Positions 33,028-42,481 of a stretch of DNA of 64,000 bases are shown piece after piece. The DNA comes from Secundilactobacillus angelensis (GTDB lineage: Bacteria; Bacillota; Bacilli; Lactobacillales; Lactobacillaceae): contig NZ_JAAXLJ010000001.1 of assembly GCF_012641075.1 (NCBI RefSeq), positions 1 through 64,000 on the forward strand, given 5' to 3'. The notes beneath the pieces are model-generated. The model worked only from the letters and a program-made list of their open reading frames with translations, searched no databases and was not told the DNA's origin. The position numbers were made by a program, and so were the translations under genes. The first letter of the stretch is position 1; every line of letters starts with the position of its first letter.

Positions 33028-33308
33028 CTCTAATTTTGTAACACAACGTTACGAAATTAGATTATCAATCGCGTGTAAAAATTTGAGTGATAATTGTAAA
33101 AGCGCTGTATGAGTTTAGTAGTTTTTTAGCTGATTTATAGAATAAGTGCAATATTCAAGTGTGATTTTAGATACTTAAACCTGCAAGACCACCGTTGTTA
33201 TCAACTCTGTGATATGGTACCTGATCAAACCCAGTCATACGGATGGGTGAGGGTGGCTTGAGGAAGCTTTAATTAGGGCCCAGTCAAAATGATTTTTAGA
33301 CGCAAACA
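33028..33308. other. intergenic region upstream of surface-protein gene
   Basis: About 280 nt without a credible gene. It contains TTGTAAAAGCGCT (about 33093-33105), sharing a 13-mer with the cre-like site before the polyol operon, so catabolite control of the surface protein is possible but the match to the full cre consensus is poor. Nothing else is recognised. Confidence 0.4.
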
Positions 33309-33338
33309 AGCCCAACCACTAAAACTGTGATTGGGCTC
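33309..33338 (-). terminator. terminator of ABC-F gene
   Basis: GAGCCCAATCAC pairs with GTGGTTGGGCTT on the minus strand, followed by a short T-rich stretch. Confidence 0.75.
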
Positions 33339-33344
33339 ATTTTA

Positions 33345-34967
33345 TTAATAAATATCCGCTACCTGTGCTTGGGCGACTTCGTGGGCCATGAAGTCATCGT
33401 AGGTGGTATCGGCACGGTCAACGACACCTTTAGGACCAACTTCTACAATGTGGTTGGCAATGGTTTGAATGAACTCGTGGTCATGGCTGGTAAAGACCAT
33501 AGAGCCACTAAAATCAATCAACGCATCGTTTAAACTCGTGATACTTTCCAAGTCTAAATGATTGGTGGGATCATCCAGTAAAAGGACGTTGGCTTTGCTA
33601 AGCATCAGCTTGGAGAGATAGCTACGAACCTTCTCACCACCAGAAAGAACGGGAACTTCTTTTAGAACTTCGTCACCTTTGAAGAGCATTTGACCAAGGA
33701 AGCCACGAAGGAAGGTGTTATCACTTTCTTCTTTGCTGGCATATTGACGAAGCCATTCCAGGATATTTAATTTATCGTTACTAAACTCTGGGTTTAAGTC
33801 CTTAGGCATGTAAGCACGGTTAGTGGTGACACCCCAAGTGATTGAACCTGTATCAGGTTCCAGGGTACCGGCCAGCAATTGCATCAGAACGCTAGTGGTA
33901 ACATCAGAACGAGAAATCAGGGCAGCTTTATCACCAGGACGGAGAATGAAGCTGACGTTTTTCAAGATTTGATGACCATCAATAGCTTTGCTGACGTTTT
34001 CGACCCGTAAAAAGTCGTTTCCAAGTTCACGTTCGGGTGTGAATTTGATAAATGGATACTTCCGTGAACTAGGTTTAATGTCGTCTAGGGTAATCTTATC
34101 AAGTTGCTTTTTCCGAGAAGTCGCTTGTTTCGACTTTGAGGCGTTTGCTGAGAAACGGGCGATAAAGTCTTGCAGCTGTTTGATTTGTTCTTCCTTCTTA
34201 GAATTAGCTTGGTTTCGTAGTTTTAATGCTAGTTCTGAACTTTGCAGCCAGAAGTCATAATTACCAACAAAGAGTTGGATTTTACCGAAGTCCACATCAC
34301 ACATGTGCGTACATACAGCGTTCAAGAAGTGTCGGTCATGGCTGACAACTAAGACGGTGTTTTCATAGTCAGCAAGAAAGTTTTCTAACCAGCTGATAGT
34401 AATTGGATCCAGACCGTTGGTAGGTTCGTCTAACAGCAATACATCTGGCTTACCAAACAACGCCTGTGCCAGTAATACTTTGATTTTTTGACTTTCTGGC
34501 AGATCTTTCATTAATGATTGATGTTGATCTTCTGGAATGCCCATGGATTGTAGTAATTGACTAGCATCACTTTCAGCGTTCCAGCCGTCCATTTCAGCAA
34601 ATTCACCTTCAAGTTCAGCGGCTTTGATACCATCTTCGTCGCTAAAATCGGGTTTTGCATACAGTGCGTCCTTTTCAGTCATGACCTGGTACAGGTGTTC
34701 ATGCCCCTGAAGCACGGTATTTAGGATGGTTTGATCGTCAAAAGCAAAGTGATCTTGCTTTAAACTACTCATCCGCTCATTAGGTCCCATTGAGATTGTC
34801 CCAGTAGTGGGTGTCAATTGACCCTCTAAAATTTTAAGAAAAGTTGACTTGCCGGCCCCGTTAGCACCAATAATGCCGTAACAGTTGCCAGGAGTAAACT
34901 TTAAATTAACGTCATCATACAGTTTGCGGTCCGAGAAACTCATGGACACATTGGTTACAGTTAACAA
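33345..34967 (-). CDS. ABC-F ATPase (YkpA/YbiT-type)
   Basis: A soluble tandem ABC ATPase of 540 aa without membrane domain, belonging to the translation-associated ABC-F family. NBD1: Walker A GANGAGKST (34-42), signature replaced by LPESQ (156-160), Walker B LLLDEPTNGLD (D180/E181). The inter-domain PtIM linker is charged (about 240-310; RFSANASKSKQATSRKK). NBD2: Walker A degenerate (ISRSDVTTS, 351-359), signature LSGGE (441-445), Walker B LLLDDPTNHLD with Asp in place of the catalytic Glu. So one composite ATP site looks intact and the other lost. No antibiotic-resistance signature is claimed. It is monocistronic. Confidence 0.92.
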   Translation of the reverse strand: MLTVTNVSMSFSDRKLYDDVNLKFTPGNCYGIIGANGAGKSTFLKILEGQLTPTTGTISMGPNERMSSLKQDHFAFDDQTILNTVLQGHEHLYQVMTEKDALYAKPDFSDEDGIKAAELEGEFAEMDGWNAESDASQLLQSMGIPEDQHQSLMKDLPESQKIKVLLAQALFGKPDVLLLDEPTNGLDPITISWLENFLADYENTVLVVSHDRHFLNAVCTHMCDVDFGKIQLFVGNYDFWLQSSELALKLRNQANSKKEEQIKQLQDFIARFSANASKSKQATSRKKQLDKITLDDIKPSSRKYPFIKFTPERELGNDFLRVENVSKAIDGHQILKNVSFILRPGDKAALISRSDVTTSVLMQLLAGTLEPDTGSITWGVTTNRAYMPKDLNPEFSNDKLNILEWLRQYASKEESDNTFLRGFLGQMLFKGDEVLKEVPVLSGGEKVRSYLSKLMLSKANVLLLDDPTNHLDLESITSLNDALIDFSGSMVFTSHDHEFIQTIANHIVEVGPKGVVDRADTTYDDFMAHEVAQAQVADIY

Positions 34968-35082
34968 GTTAGTACCTCACTTTTTTATTGTCGAAATCGG
35001 GAAATGAGAATCAGTTTCTATATAGTATCAGATTTATTGGGTAGTTTCCATCTAAGAGTGGTGGGAAATATACTTATTGCTC

Positions 35083-35118
35083 AAAAAAGCACCCCTAGAT
35101 TGATACGTCTGGGAGTGC
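35083..35118 (-). terminator. terminator of MFS sugar porter gene
   Basis: GCACTCCCAGA pairs with TCTAGGGGTGC on the minus strand, followed by TTTTTT. Confidence 0.85.
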
Positions 35119-35141
35119 ACGATATTTAATTTAAGAGGTAA

Positions 35142-36536
35142 TTAATCTGCAGTTTTTTTAGCAGCTTCTTTGTCAGCTTCCTTATGCCGCATTTCCATTT
35201 CAATCTCTTCCAAGGACTTCCCACGGGTTTCGGGAACAGCAAAGATAACGAAGAAGATTGAAAGGATGGCAAAGAAACCAAAGACAGCAAACGGACCACC
35301 GACATTGTTGTGGAAAGCGCCCAGCAGAACTAAGAAGAATTGCGAAACAATAAAGTTACCAATCCAGTTAGCAGCTGAACCAATTGAGTTACCAACTCCA
35401 CGGACGTTCAGTGGGAAAATTTCACCAATCATTAACCAGCAGATTGGGCCCCATGATACCGCGAAGCCAAAAATGTAGATTGCAATCAGAATCATGGTAG
35501 GGACAGCGGCTGCCTTCACACTTAAAGTGAAGTTTAAGAATGAAAGTACAATGATTGAAACAGCCATGACGACCGAGCCAAACAGCAAGATAGTTCGACG
35601 GTTGAACTTATCCATGATGTTGTAAGCAAGCACCGTGCACAAGAAGTTAACGATACCAATACCGACGGAGATCCAAATTGCGTCGCCATCTGCAAAGCCA
35701 AATCCCTTAATGAAGACTTGTGGTAAGAAGTAGATAACCGAGTTAATCCCAACTAATTGCTGCAACAGCATTAAACCAATGGCAACTAAAACAGCTGGAC
35801 GAGCGAAGGTCATTAATTCGTGAAGACCGCCCTTTGGTTGATTAGCAACCGCTTGAATATCAGCTAATTCTTTATCAGGATCTTCATCAGTCTTAGCACG
35901 TAAGTCGTGCAGGACTTCTTTAGCTTCATCAACTTTACCCATTTCAACCAAGTATCTTGGTGATTCTGGTAAGACTAATGAACCGACAAACAAACAGATA
36001 GCAGGGATCAATGCTGACCCTAACATCCACCGCCAGTCACGGATTCCTAACAAATTATGCCCGAGAAAACCTAAGTTTGAGACGTAGGCTAATAGGATAC
36101 CTAAAGTAACCATCAGTTGGAACATGGTCCCAAGTGAACCACGGTGAGGCGCATCAGCGAGTTCAGCTAGGTAGGCTGGTGTTAATGCCGAAGCAGAACC
36201 AACGGCAAACCCTAGAATGATTCGAGCGACAATCATTGAGACGAATCCTGAAGCAGTCATTGATAGTCCTGAACCAAGTAGGAATAGGATAGAAGCAACT
36301 AGCAAAAGCCGCTTCCGCCCGAATTTATCCGACAAAGATCCAATTGACAATGCACCAACTGAGGAACCAATCAAAACAGATGAAGTAATGAAACCCGTCT
36401 GTTCAATGTTTAGACTGAAATCGGACTCAATCAGTGATGAAGCACCCGAAATGATCCCGGTATCAAAGCCAAATAAGAGTCCACCCAGTGCGCCGAATGT
36501 AAAAATAAAATAAGTACTCAAATGACGTACACGCAC
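35142..36536 (-). CDS. MFS sugar porter (sugar:H+ symporter)
   Basis: Sugar porter family (XylE/AraE/GalP-like) with 12 predicted helices. Motifs: FGFDTGIISGA in helix 1, GSLSDKFGRKR between helices 2 and 3, PAYLAELADAPHRGSLG, VPETRGKSLEEIE after helix 12, and PESPRYLVEMGK after helix 6. I start at GTG 36536, 7 nt after AGGAGAG (464 aa), and not at the distant in-frame ATG. The substrate is unknown, perhaps a pentose or hexose. It is monocistronic. Confidence 0.92.
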   Translation of the reverse strand: MRVRHLSTYFIFTFGALGGLLFGFDTGIISGASSLIESDFSLNIEQTGFITSSVLIGSSVGALSIGSLSDKFGRKRLLLVASILFLLGSGLSMTASGFVSMIVARIILGFAVGSASALTPAYLAELADAPHRGSLGTMFQLMVTLGILLAYVSNLGFLGHNLLGIRDWRWMLGSALIPAICLFVGSLVLPESPRYLVEMGKVDEAKEVLHDLRAKTDEDPDKELADIQAVANQPKGGLHELMTFARPAVLVAIGLMLLQQLVGINSVIYFLPQVFIKGFGFADGDAIWISVGIGIVNFLCTVLAYNIMDKFNRRTILLFGSVVMAVSIIVLSFLNFTLSVKAAAVPTMILIAIYIFGFAVSWGPICWLMIGEIFPLNVRGVGNSIGSAANWIGNFIVSQFFLVLLGAFHNNVGGPFAVFGFFAILSIFFVIFAVPETRGKSLEEIEMEMRHKEADKEAAKKTAD

Positions 36537-37039
36537 GATAATCTCTCCTAACTTATGATAATAGCTTTTTGACAGTCCCAATTGTAAACTTTTATCAACA
36601 AAACACAAACGTTTACATTGCCTATAAATTAGAATTTAAAGCGATTTCATAGTTTGGATAGGGTGACAGTTATATCAAGTTAAAAGCCCGAGAAATCATG
36701 TTAACTTGGTCACATAAGTTGCCATGAACTGAGTTAAGTTCACAAGTCGACGTTTGACTTTTTGGGTATGGTTACTATAAGTTAGAAAAGTACTAATTGG
36801 TATACCCCAGAAATATTTTTTTGAATTTTTTCAGGATTTACAATTTTATAACAGACCTAACGTTGAATTAGGTTGATTGCTAATCATGATCTCAAGGGAG
36901 AGTATAAATCATAAAAAGCTGAAAACACCGCCAATCTGGATTAAAGATTGGCGGTGTTTTGATAAGTTAGTCTAAAAATTTAAAAAATGTTGGCCATTCA
37001 TTCTAAGACCAAGTATCGCTATTCTGCTTAGGCACCTTG
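36537..37039. other. intergenic region between MFS porter and phnXW
   Basis: Contains TGTAAAC (36583-36589) and GTTTACA (36611-36617), an inverted repeat separated by 21 bp in the MFS upstream region (ACAAACGTTTACA resembles half of a cre site). The remaining stretch to the phnXW terminator is AT-rich with no gene or clear promoter that I can support. Confidence 0.4.
36922..36960. terminator. terminator of the phosphonate operon
   Basis: AAAACACCGCCAATC pairs perfectly with GATTGGCGGTGTTTT around a 9-nt loop. It lies about 80 nt after the phnXW stop and can work in both directions. Confidence 0.9.
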
Positions 37040-38935
37040 TTAACGACTAACTGGTATTTTTAATTCTTCCTCAGTATAAGTTTTAATCAAGTTAAGGAGC
37101 CGACTGATATCATCTGCTGAAACTTCACCAATATTACCAATCCTAAAACTATCGCATTTGGAAACCTTACCGGGATAAATGATAAAGCCACGATCTTTTA
37201 GGTATTCATAAAATGCTCGGAAGTTAAAGTCAGTGGTTGGAAACTTAAATGATGTGATAATTGGCGATTGAACGGTCTTATCGATGACTAATTCGTAACC
37301 AAGATTCTGCATGCCTTCACGCAGGAGAGTCTCGTTTGTCTGGTATCGATGAGTCCGTGCTGTAACGCCACCTTCTTGTTCAAGTTCGCGAAGTGCTTCA
37401 GCAAAGGCGTAAACTACGTGAGTTGGGGAAGTAAACCGCCATTTTCCATCATGATCTTCAAAGGTACGGTATTGTGCGTATAGATCCAGTGCTAAGGATC
37501 GGGCGTTCCCCTCCGTAGTGCTCAGGGTATTTTTTTTTGCTAACACAATGCTGAAACCGGGGACTCCTTGAACACACTTATTAGAACTGGTAATCAGGTA
37601 GTCGACTTTAAATTGGGTTAAATCGATTGGGACACCGCCGAAACTAGACATCGCATCAACTAAAGTGATGATGCCTTTGTCAGCAAGTACAGGGATGATG
37701 GATTCAATTGGATTTAAAATGCCAGTAGTGGTTTCACAATGAACCATTGCGAAGTGCGTGACTTCAGGGTGGGCAGCTAAGGCTTTTTCAACTGCATCTA
37801 AGGTTACTGTCTGGTCCTCGTCTACCTTGAGGTCAACGTGTGGAATAGCTAGATAATCAGCAATTTCAATCATCCGCTCACCGTATGCACCATTGGCAGC
37901 AATGAGCAGGGTGGCATTTTCTTTCGGAACCGCAGTACCGATTGCAGCTTCTACGCCGAAACTACCACTCCCTTGCATTAAAACGGCCGTGTAATCGTCT
38001 TCTGAAGCATGACCAACAGTAACCAACTCACGACGGACCCATTGTGTCAGTTCTTTGTAATCGTCATCCCAAGTACCGTGATCAACTAACATCGTCTCTT
38101 TAACGGTGAAACTCGTTGTTAGTGGGCCAGGCGTAAGTAACAGCGGCATTTCGTGTTGTTGATCATCAATTGATTCAATCAAGGGAATTAAGTCAGCGAT
38201 GTTATTGATGATCTCGTCAGCACCAGCTTCTTTTAGAATTGCAGTAGCTCGGGCATGATAACGATCCCGTTGTTCAATGCTAAGGTGAGCAACTTCTTGT
38301 TGGGATAGGCCGATGAGATTACCACCGTCGACAACGCCAATCGAGATGGTACCAGCGCTTTTTCCTTCTAATATATCATTAACTGTATCACCGACTTTAA
38401 TGACGTGAGAAGGGTCGGAGATTCCCATCTTTTTCATTGCAAGTTCAACCATATCGGGCTTGGGGCGACCTATGAGGTTAGTTTGTTCTGATGTGATGTT
38501 ATAGAGAGGGGCATATCCTTGTTTTGACGCTAACGGTAAAATTCGATCAAGCATTGCTTGAGTGTAGCCGGTAGTCGTTGCTAGTTGAATATGATGAGCC
38601 TTGGCAAACTTGATTAATTCTGTCATCCCTGGTTTAAGTTGTGCCGTTTCTGCTAATACCCGGTTAATTTCAACTTGGAACTGAGCGTAAATTTCTTCTG
38701 CAGCTTTTGCCAGCGGAACAGTTGGGTGTTTAGTCTCCCAAGAATTTGCAATTTCAGGTGTTTGTAAAATTTTTCGAACGTGGGTCATTTTATCCAAGCC
38801 AACGTCTTGACGAATCGTGTCTTCGGTTAACTCAATATCGAATTGAGCAAAAGCTTTTTGAAAGGCAATGATGGGAGCGCGACTGCCATAATCAACAGTC
38901 GTACCAGCCCAGTCTAATACAATGGCTTCAATCAT
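37040..38935 (-). CDS. phnXW: fused PhnX-PhnW: phosphonatase plus AEP transaminase
   Basis: A bifunctional 631-aa enzyme for 2-aminoethylphosphonate breakdown. Residues 1-257 are phosphonoacetaldehyde hydrolase: HAD nucleophile D8 in LDWAGTTVD, Schiff-base Lys K49 in GLDKMTH, and VGDTVNDILEG near 181-191. Residues 262-631 are AEP:pyruvate transaminase: TPGP at 268-271, DAMSSFGG near 427, PLP-binding K453 in SSNKCVQG. The transaminase makes phosphonoacetaldehyde and alanine, and the hydrolase cleaves it to acetaldehyde and phosphate; fusion would channel the aldehyde. Last gene of the phn operon, 38 nt after phnE. ATG follows TGGAGGA. Confidence 0.95.
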   Translation of the reverse strand: MIEAIVLDWAGTTVDYGSRAPIIAFQKAFAQFDIELTEDTIRQDVGLDKMTHVRKILQTPEIANSWETKHPTVPLAKAAEEIYAQFQVEINRVLAETAQLKPGMTELIKFAKAHHIQLATTTGYTQAMLDRILPLASKQGYAPLYNITSEQTNLIGRPKPDMVELAMKKMGISDPSHVIKVGDTVNDILEGKSAGTISIGVVDGGNLIGLSQQEVAHLSIEQRDRYHARATAILKEAGADEIINNIADLIPLIESIDDQQHEMPLLLTPGPLTTSFTVKETMLVDHGTWDDDYKELTQWVRRELVTVGHASEDDYTAVLMQGSGSFGVEAAIGTAVPKENATLLIAANGAYGERMIEIADYLAIPHVDLKVDEDQTVTLDAVEKALAAHPEVTHFAMVHCETTTGILNPIESIIPVLADKGIITLVDAMSSFGGVPIDLTQFKVDYLITSSNKCVQGVPGFSIVLAKKNTLSTTEGNARSLALDLYAQYRTFEDHDGKWRFTSPTHVVYAFAEALRELEQEGGVTARTHRYQTNETLLREGMQNLGYELVIDKTVQSPIITSFKFPTTDFNFRAFYEYLKDRGFIIYPGKVSKCDSFRIGNIGEVSADDISRLLNLIKTYTEEELKIPVSR

Positions 38936-38973
38936 AAAGTAATCCTCCAGCTTGATTTTTGAAAGTTTAATTG

Positions 38974-39828
38974 TTATTGATGAGTAAGGGTACGCAGTCG
39001 GTAAGAAATGATTTCTAGCACCAGCGCAAATGCCAAGATCAGGTAAACCATGACGCCGACTTCATGAAAATTGAAATAGAAGCTGCTTGACATGAAAAGC
39101 TGATAACCGATACCACCTGCACCAGCTGCCGCCCCAACTGCGATGGCATCGGCAAAGTTGATTTCAAAGCGGATGAACGTCCAACTCAGGTAACTTGGGA
39201 TCATGTAGGGGATAACGGCTTGGCGGATAATCGCGCTTTTTTTAAGTCCCATCGCCTGCATTGTTTCGATAATCTCTGGCGAAAGTTCATCCATGCTATC
39301 TGCATAGACTTTAGTCAAATATGCAACGCTGTGGAAGGTAATGCCAATTACTGCAGCATTGGCTCCCAAACCAAAGACGACACTGTAGATCAAAACCCAA
39401 AGAACGGTTGGAATGGCTCGAATAACAGCCATCACGCTTTGAATTCCCAGCACTAACCAGGTGGGAGCTAGTCGCCTAGTACTAGCTAAAGCGAAGAAGA
39501 ATGCTAGCATCGACCCTATTAATGTGGTTAAGAAAGCCAACAGAATGCTCTGTCCTAACGCTGCTAAGAGCGCAACAAAGGTGGTATTGGCAAGGTGTGG
39601 TTGCAGGAACATGATTTTAATATTTTCGGCAAAACTCATGAGAGCGGCGCCTAATTTAAATTGATTCGGGACCATGGTTGGTAGCGTGATTATTGTGAGA
39701 TAAGTCAGCACAATGATCGTTAGCAGAATTGTTAATCGACGTCGATCTCGAAACCGTAGTGGAATTGAGAATTTAGGCCCAACTGGAACTTGTGTTGGAA
39801 TTGAAATTTGATTCTCAGGTTTGATCAT
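38974..39828 (-). CDS. phnE: phosphonate ABC transporter permease PhnE (second)
   Basis: A 284-aa permease with about six helices and the inner-membrane loop motif EAA-type EIIETMQAMGLKKSAIIRQAVIPYMIPSYL. It pairs with the upstream PhnE in the translocation pore. ATG overlaps the stop of the first phnE by 4 nt (ATGA), indicating coupling. It follows phnD-phnC-phnE and precedes phnXW. Confidence 0.93.
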   Translation of the reverse strand: MIKPENQISIPTQVPVGPKFSIPLRFRDRRRLTILLTIIVLTYLTIITLPTMVPNQFKLGAALMSFAENIKIMFLQPHLANTTFVALLAALGQSILLAFLTTLIGSMLAFFFALASTRRLAPTWLVLGIQSVMAVIRAIPTVLWVLIYSVVFGLGANAAVIGITFHSVAYLTKVYADSMDELSPEIIETMQAMGLKKSAIIRQAVIPYMIPSYLSWTFIRFEINFADAIAVGAAAGAGGIGYQLFMSSSFYFNFHEVGVMVYLILAFALVLEIISYRLRTLTHQ

Positions 39829-40625
39829 GACAATAACCTCCCAATCAGGTTGGAAATCAATTCAACTGCGACCACTAAGATGATGACAGACAAAACGACC
39901 AAGCCAGCAGCACCATACCTTAAGCTTTTGAAGTAGAGGTTGAAAATAAAGCCGATTCCAGTACCGGTTAGCAGACCAACCAAGGTGGCGTCGCGAACGT
40001 TGTTTTCAATCATGTAGAGCACCCAAGACATGAGGGCAACGGCGACCTCTGGTAGCAATCCTTGAAAAATAACTTGTAAGTAAGTAGCACCAGTTGCTTG
40101 TAGTGCCTGAATTTTCTCAGTACCAAAGTCCTCGATAGTTTCCATAAAAGCACGGGTTAAAAAGCCCAGTGTCATGAAAAATAGTGCTAGAAAACCAGTT
40201 AAATCATTTTGTTTGAACGAAAACAGCAAAATCATTGCCCAAGCCACGATTGGAATGTTACGTAAGAGTGATGAAAAAGCACGGATGACCCAACTAATCG
40301 TAATGGCTGGCGTCAAAGTCTTAGCCCCGATGATAGATAAGAAAAGGGAAGCCACAGCGGCACAAGTCGTTGAAGCAACAGCTACCAAAAATGTGCGGAA
40401 CAGTTGCTTAATAATCTCGTTCCAGTAGCCTTTTGATGCTTCATTGGGGATGAAATTCTGGATCAACCAGATAACTCCGTTCTGAACGTTTAACAGTGAG
40501 CGGGTTTGAAAGCCCAATCCAATCGAGGCACCAAGGTAGGCAAGTCCAAGAATGACTAAGATTACGGATAGTCGGAAACGTTTGTTGTTGAAGAAATTGT
40601 TGACTTGTTGAACGTCAGAATTCAT
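39825..40625 (-). CDS. phnE: phosphonate ABC transporter permease PhnE (first)
   Basis: A 266-aa membrane protein with about six helices and the ABC permease motif ETIEDFGTEKIQALQATGATYLQVIFQGLLPEV. I start at ATG 40625, preceded by AAGGGAG. A longer frame runs back into phnC but lacks a ribosome site. The start overlaps the phnC stop by 11 nt. It forms a heterodimer with the second PhnE. Confidence 0.93.
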   Translation of the reverse strand: MNSDVQQVNNFFNNKRFRLSVILVILGLAYLGASIGLGFQTRSLLNVQNGVIWLIQNFIPNEASKGYWNEIIKQLFRTFLVAVASTTCAAVASLFLSIIGAKTLTPAITISWVIRAFSSLLRNIPIVAWAMILLFSFKQNDLTGFLALFFMTLGFLTRAFMETIEDFGTEKIQALQATGATYLQVIFQGLLPEVAVALMSWVLYMIENNVRDATLVGLLTGTGIGFIFNLYFKSLRYGAAGLVVLSVIILVVAVELISNLIGRLLS

Positions 40626-41385
40626 GGATTGCACTCCCTTCAAGATTGGCATCTTTTTGGTAAATTCGAGCAATTGCTGTGTCAGAGAGTGCCGCGATGC
40701 GATCATCGAAAACGACTTGACCATTATTGATGCCAATAACGTGATCAGCGTAGTTGCGAGCAATGTCCACCTGATGTAAGTTGATCAGAACCGAGATACC
40801 GTCATTAATGGCCAGATCTCGAAGAATGTCCATGACAGTAATGGTTGATCTCGGATCCAACGATGCGATCGGTTCATCGCATAGAATGATTTTGGGGTGC
40901 TGCATTAATGCCCTTGCTATGCCAACTCGCTGCTTTTGACCGCCACTAAGATTACGACATTGCTGATAGGCAAAGTCTTCAAGACCTACTTTTTGTAGAA
41001 GTTTTAAGGCTTCCTCTTTTTCTTGGTTAGAGTAAATTGAAAAGATTCCCGTTAAGTTCGATTTAGTTCCTAAACAGCCATGCAACACGTTTTCAATCGC
41101 CGTTAGGGGTTCGATTAAATTATAGTTCTGAAAGATCATACCAATTCGGCAGCGAGCTCGGCGCAACTGCGCCCGGTTTAAATCACGCATATTGGTATCA
41201 TCAAAGAGAATTTCACCATCATCATCACGGATGAGCTGATTGATACTCCGTAAAATAGTTGTTTTACCGGCACCAGAAGGCCCGATAATCACGGTTACTT
41301 CACCTGGTCGGATACTAAAGGAAACGTCGGTCAGTGATTTTTTTTCGCCGTCATAACTCTTAGCTAAGTGATTTACAGTTAACAT
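40615..41385 (-). CDS. phnC: phosphonate ABC transporter ATPase PhnC
   Basis: A 256-aa ABC ATPase. Walker A GPSGAGKTT (about 35-43), Q-loop FQNYNLIEPLTA, signature LSGGQKQR (about 150), Walker B LCDEPIASLDP, H-loop NLHQVDIA. The LSGGQKQR and PhnC-like RRARCRIGMIFQNYNL match phosphonate importers. It energises PhnE/PhnE. It lies 23 nt after phnD. Confidence 0.94.
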   Translation of the reverse strand: MLTVNHLAKSYDGEKKSLTDVSFSIRPGEVTVIIGPSGAGKTTILRSINQLIRDDDGEILFDDTNMRDLNRAQLRRARCRIGMIFQNYNLIEPLTAIENVLHGCLGTKSNLTGIFSIYSNQEKEEALKLLQKVGLEDFAYQQCRNLSGGQKQRVGIARALMQHPKIILCDEPIASLDPRSTITVMDILRDLAINDGISVLINLHQVDIARNYADHVIGINNGQVVFDDRIAALSDTAIARIYQKDANLEGSAIHEF

Positions 41386-41408
41386 AGAGGCCTTCCTTTC
41401 GTCAGTGT

Positions 41409-42434
41409 CTATTCACCAAGCACTTTATGCGTAGGAGCGTACCATTTATCAGAAATGGCGATAAATTGGGTATCACCATCTTTAGGTAGTAGACTGTGAA
41501 CCTTAGCATTAGCAGGCGCGAAGAATTTCTTGTCCTTAGCAATCCGAGATGAAGTTAATGCAGCAATGATTTTTTTGGTGTCTGATTTGCTGATCATTTT
41601 TGAGTTCACTGCAATGGGTTCGTTTTGGACTGGATAGGCAGCTAGAGCGATGCTCTCTTTACCACGGACGCTGTTAAATGGTGCCGGCGCATTGGCGTTG
41701 ATCTTGAAGTCAGCACCTGCTTTGGTTGAATCGTTGGTAAACTTACCATATGAAACCAGATCCATGTCATCAAAGGCTGCTACATCGGCATCACCCTTAA
41801 GCAAGTTAACGGCTGATCCTTGATGTGAGCCACCAAATAGAACCTTTGAGAAGAACTTCCCGCTTTGCTGTAAATCATCTTTGTTTTTCAGCTTGAAGCT
41901 GGTTTGAATGGCACCTGCTGGGATGGCAAAACCAGAGGTCGAGGTGTTAGATACGAATGACATTTTCTTGCCCTTAATTTTTTCAAGACTGTATTTACCG
42001 TTAACTTTGTATTGGTTTGCCTTATCTTTAGGCACCATGATGTAACTATGATATTGAGCGTCCTTCAATGTTCCTGATTTGCCGGAATAAGTTAAAATTG
42101 GTTCGACTGAAGCGTTTTGCTTATGCGCCTGAATGTAGCTATCCGGACCCATCAGTGCGATTTGGGCTTTGCCAGATGAGATTGCTTGAATGGCAACGTT
42201 ATAGTCAGTAGTGGTTTTAACGTCAACTTTCTTCCCAGTTGCTTTATGAATCTCATTTGCCAGTGCAGTTCTGGCAGGACCAGCTTCCTTAGCTGAATCA
42301 CCAGGCAGGAAAACGACGGTGAGGGCTTTAGACTTCTGGTTGCCTCCCGTAGCGTTTGATGAACTACACCCAGCAGCAGCCAGTGATAAACCGATAATAC
42401 CAGCAGCAAATAAACTTGTTTTAAAAATATTCAT
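41409..42434 (-). CDS. phnD: phosphonate-binding lipoprotein PhnD
   Basis: Solute-binding lipoprotein of 341 aa; lipobox LAAAGC with Cys near residue 23, followed by a Ser/Asn linker. The PhnD/phosphite-binding fold shows VVFLPGDSAKEAGPARTALANEI, SSGKAQIALMGPDSYIQAH and KMSFVSNTSTSGFAIPAGAIQ. It delivers 2-aminoethylphosphonate or a related phosphonate to PhnCEE; the co-encoded PhnXW makes AEP likely. First gene of the operon, preceded by a Pho-box-like array. Confidence 0.95.
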   Translation of the reverse strand: MNIFKTSLFAAGIIGLSLAAAGCSSSNATGGNQKSKALTVVFLPGDSAKEAGPARTALANEIHKATGKKVDVKTTTDYNVAIQAISSGKAQIALMGPDSYIQAHKQNASVEPILTYSGKSGTLKDAQYHSYIMVPKDKANQYKVNGKYSLEKIKGKKMSFVSNTSTSGFAIPAGAIQTSFKLKNKDDLQQSGKFFSKVLFGGSHQGSAVNLLKGDADVAAFDDMDLVSYGKFTNDSTKAGADFKINANAPAPFNSVRGKESIALAAYPVQNEPIAVNSKMISKSDTKKIIAALTSSRIAKDKKFFAPANAKVHSLLPKDGDTQFIAISDKWYAPTHKVLGE

Positions 42435-42444
42435 GTTAATAACC

Positions 42445-42462
42445 CCTATCTAATTTGATAGG
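42445..42462 (-). promoter_or_regulatory. hairpin covering the phnD ribosome site
   Basis: CCTATC and GATAGG form a 6-bp stem with a 6-nt loop in the phnD leader. The AGGGG ribosome site overlaps the distal arm, so the fold could dampen translation. Confidence 0.4.
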
Positions 42463-42481
42463 CTTAATATTAACGGGTGAT

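Noticed and set aside
36583-36617. Strong cre before the MFS porter
   Set aside because: Only one half of the site fits; the other half has three mismatches.
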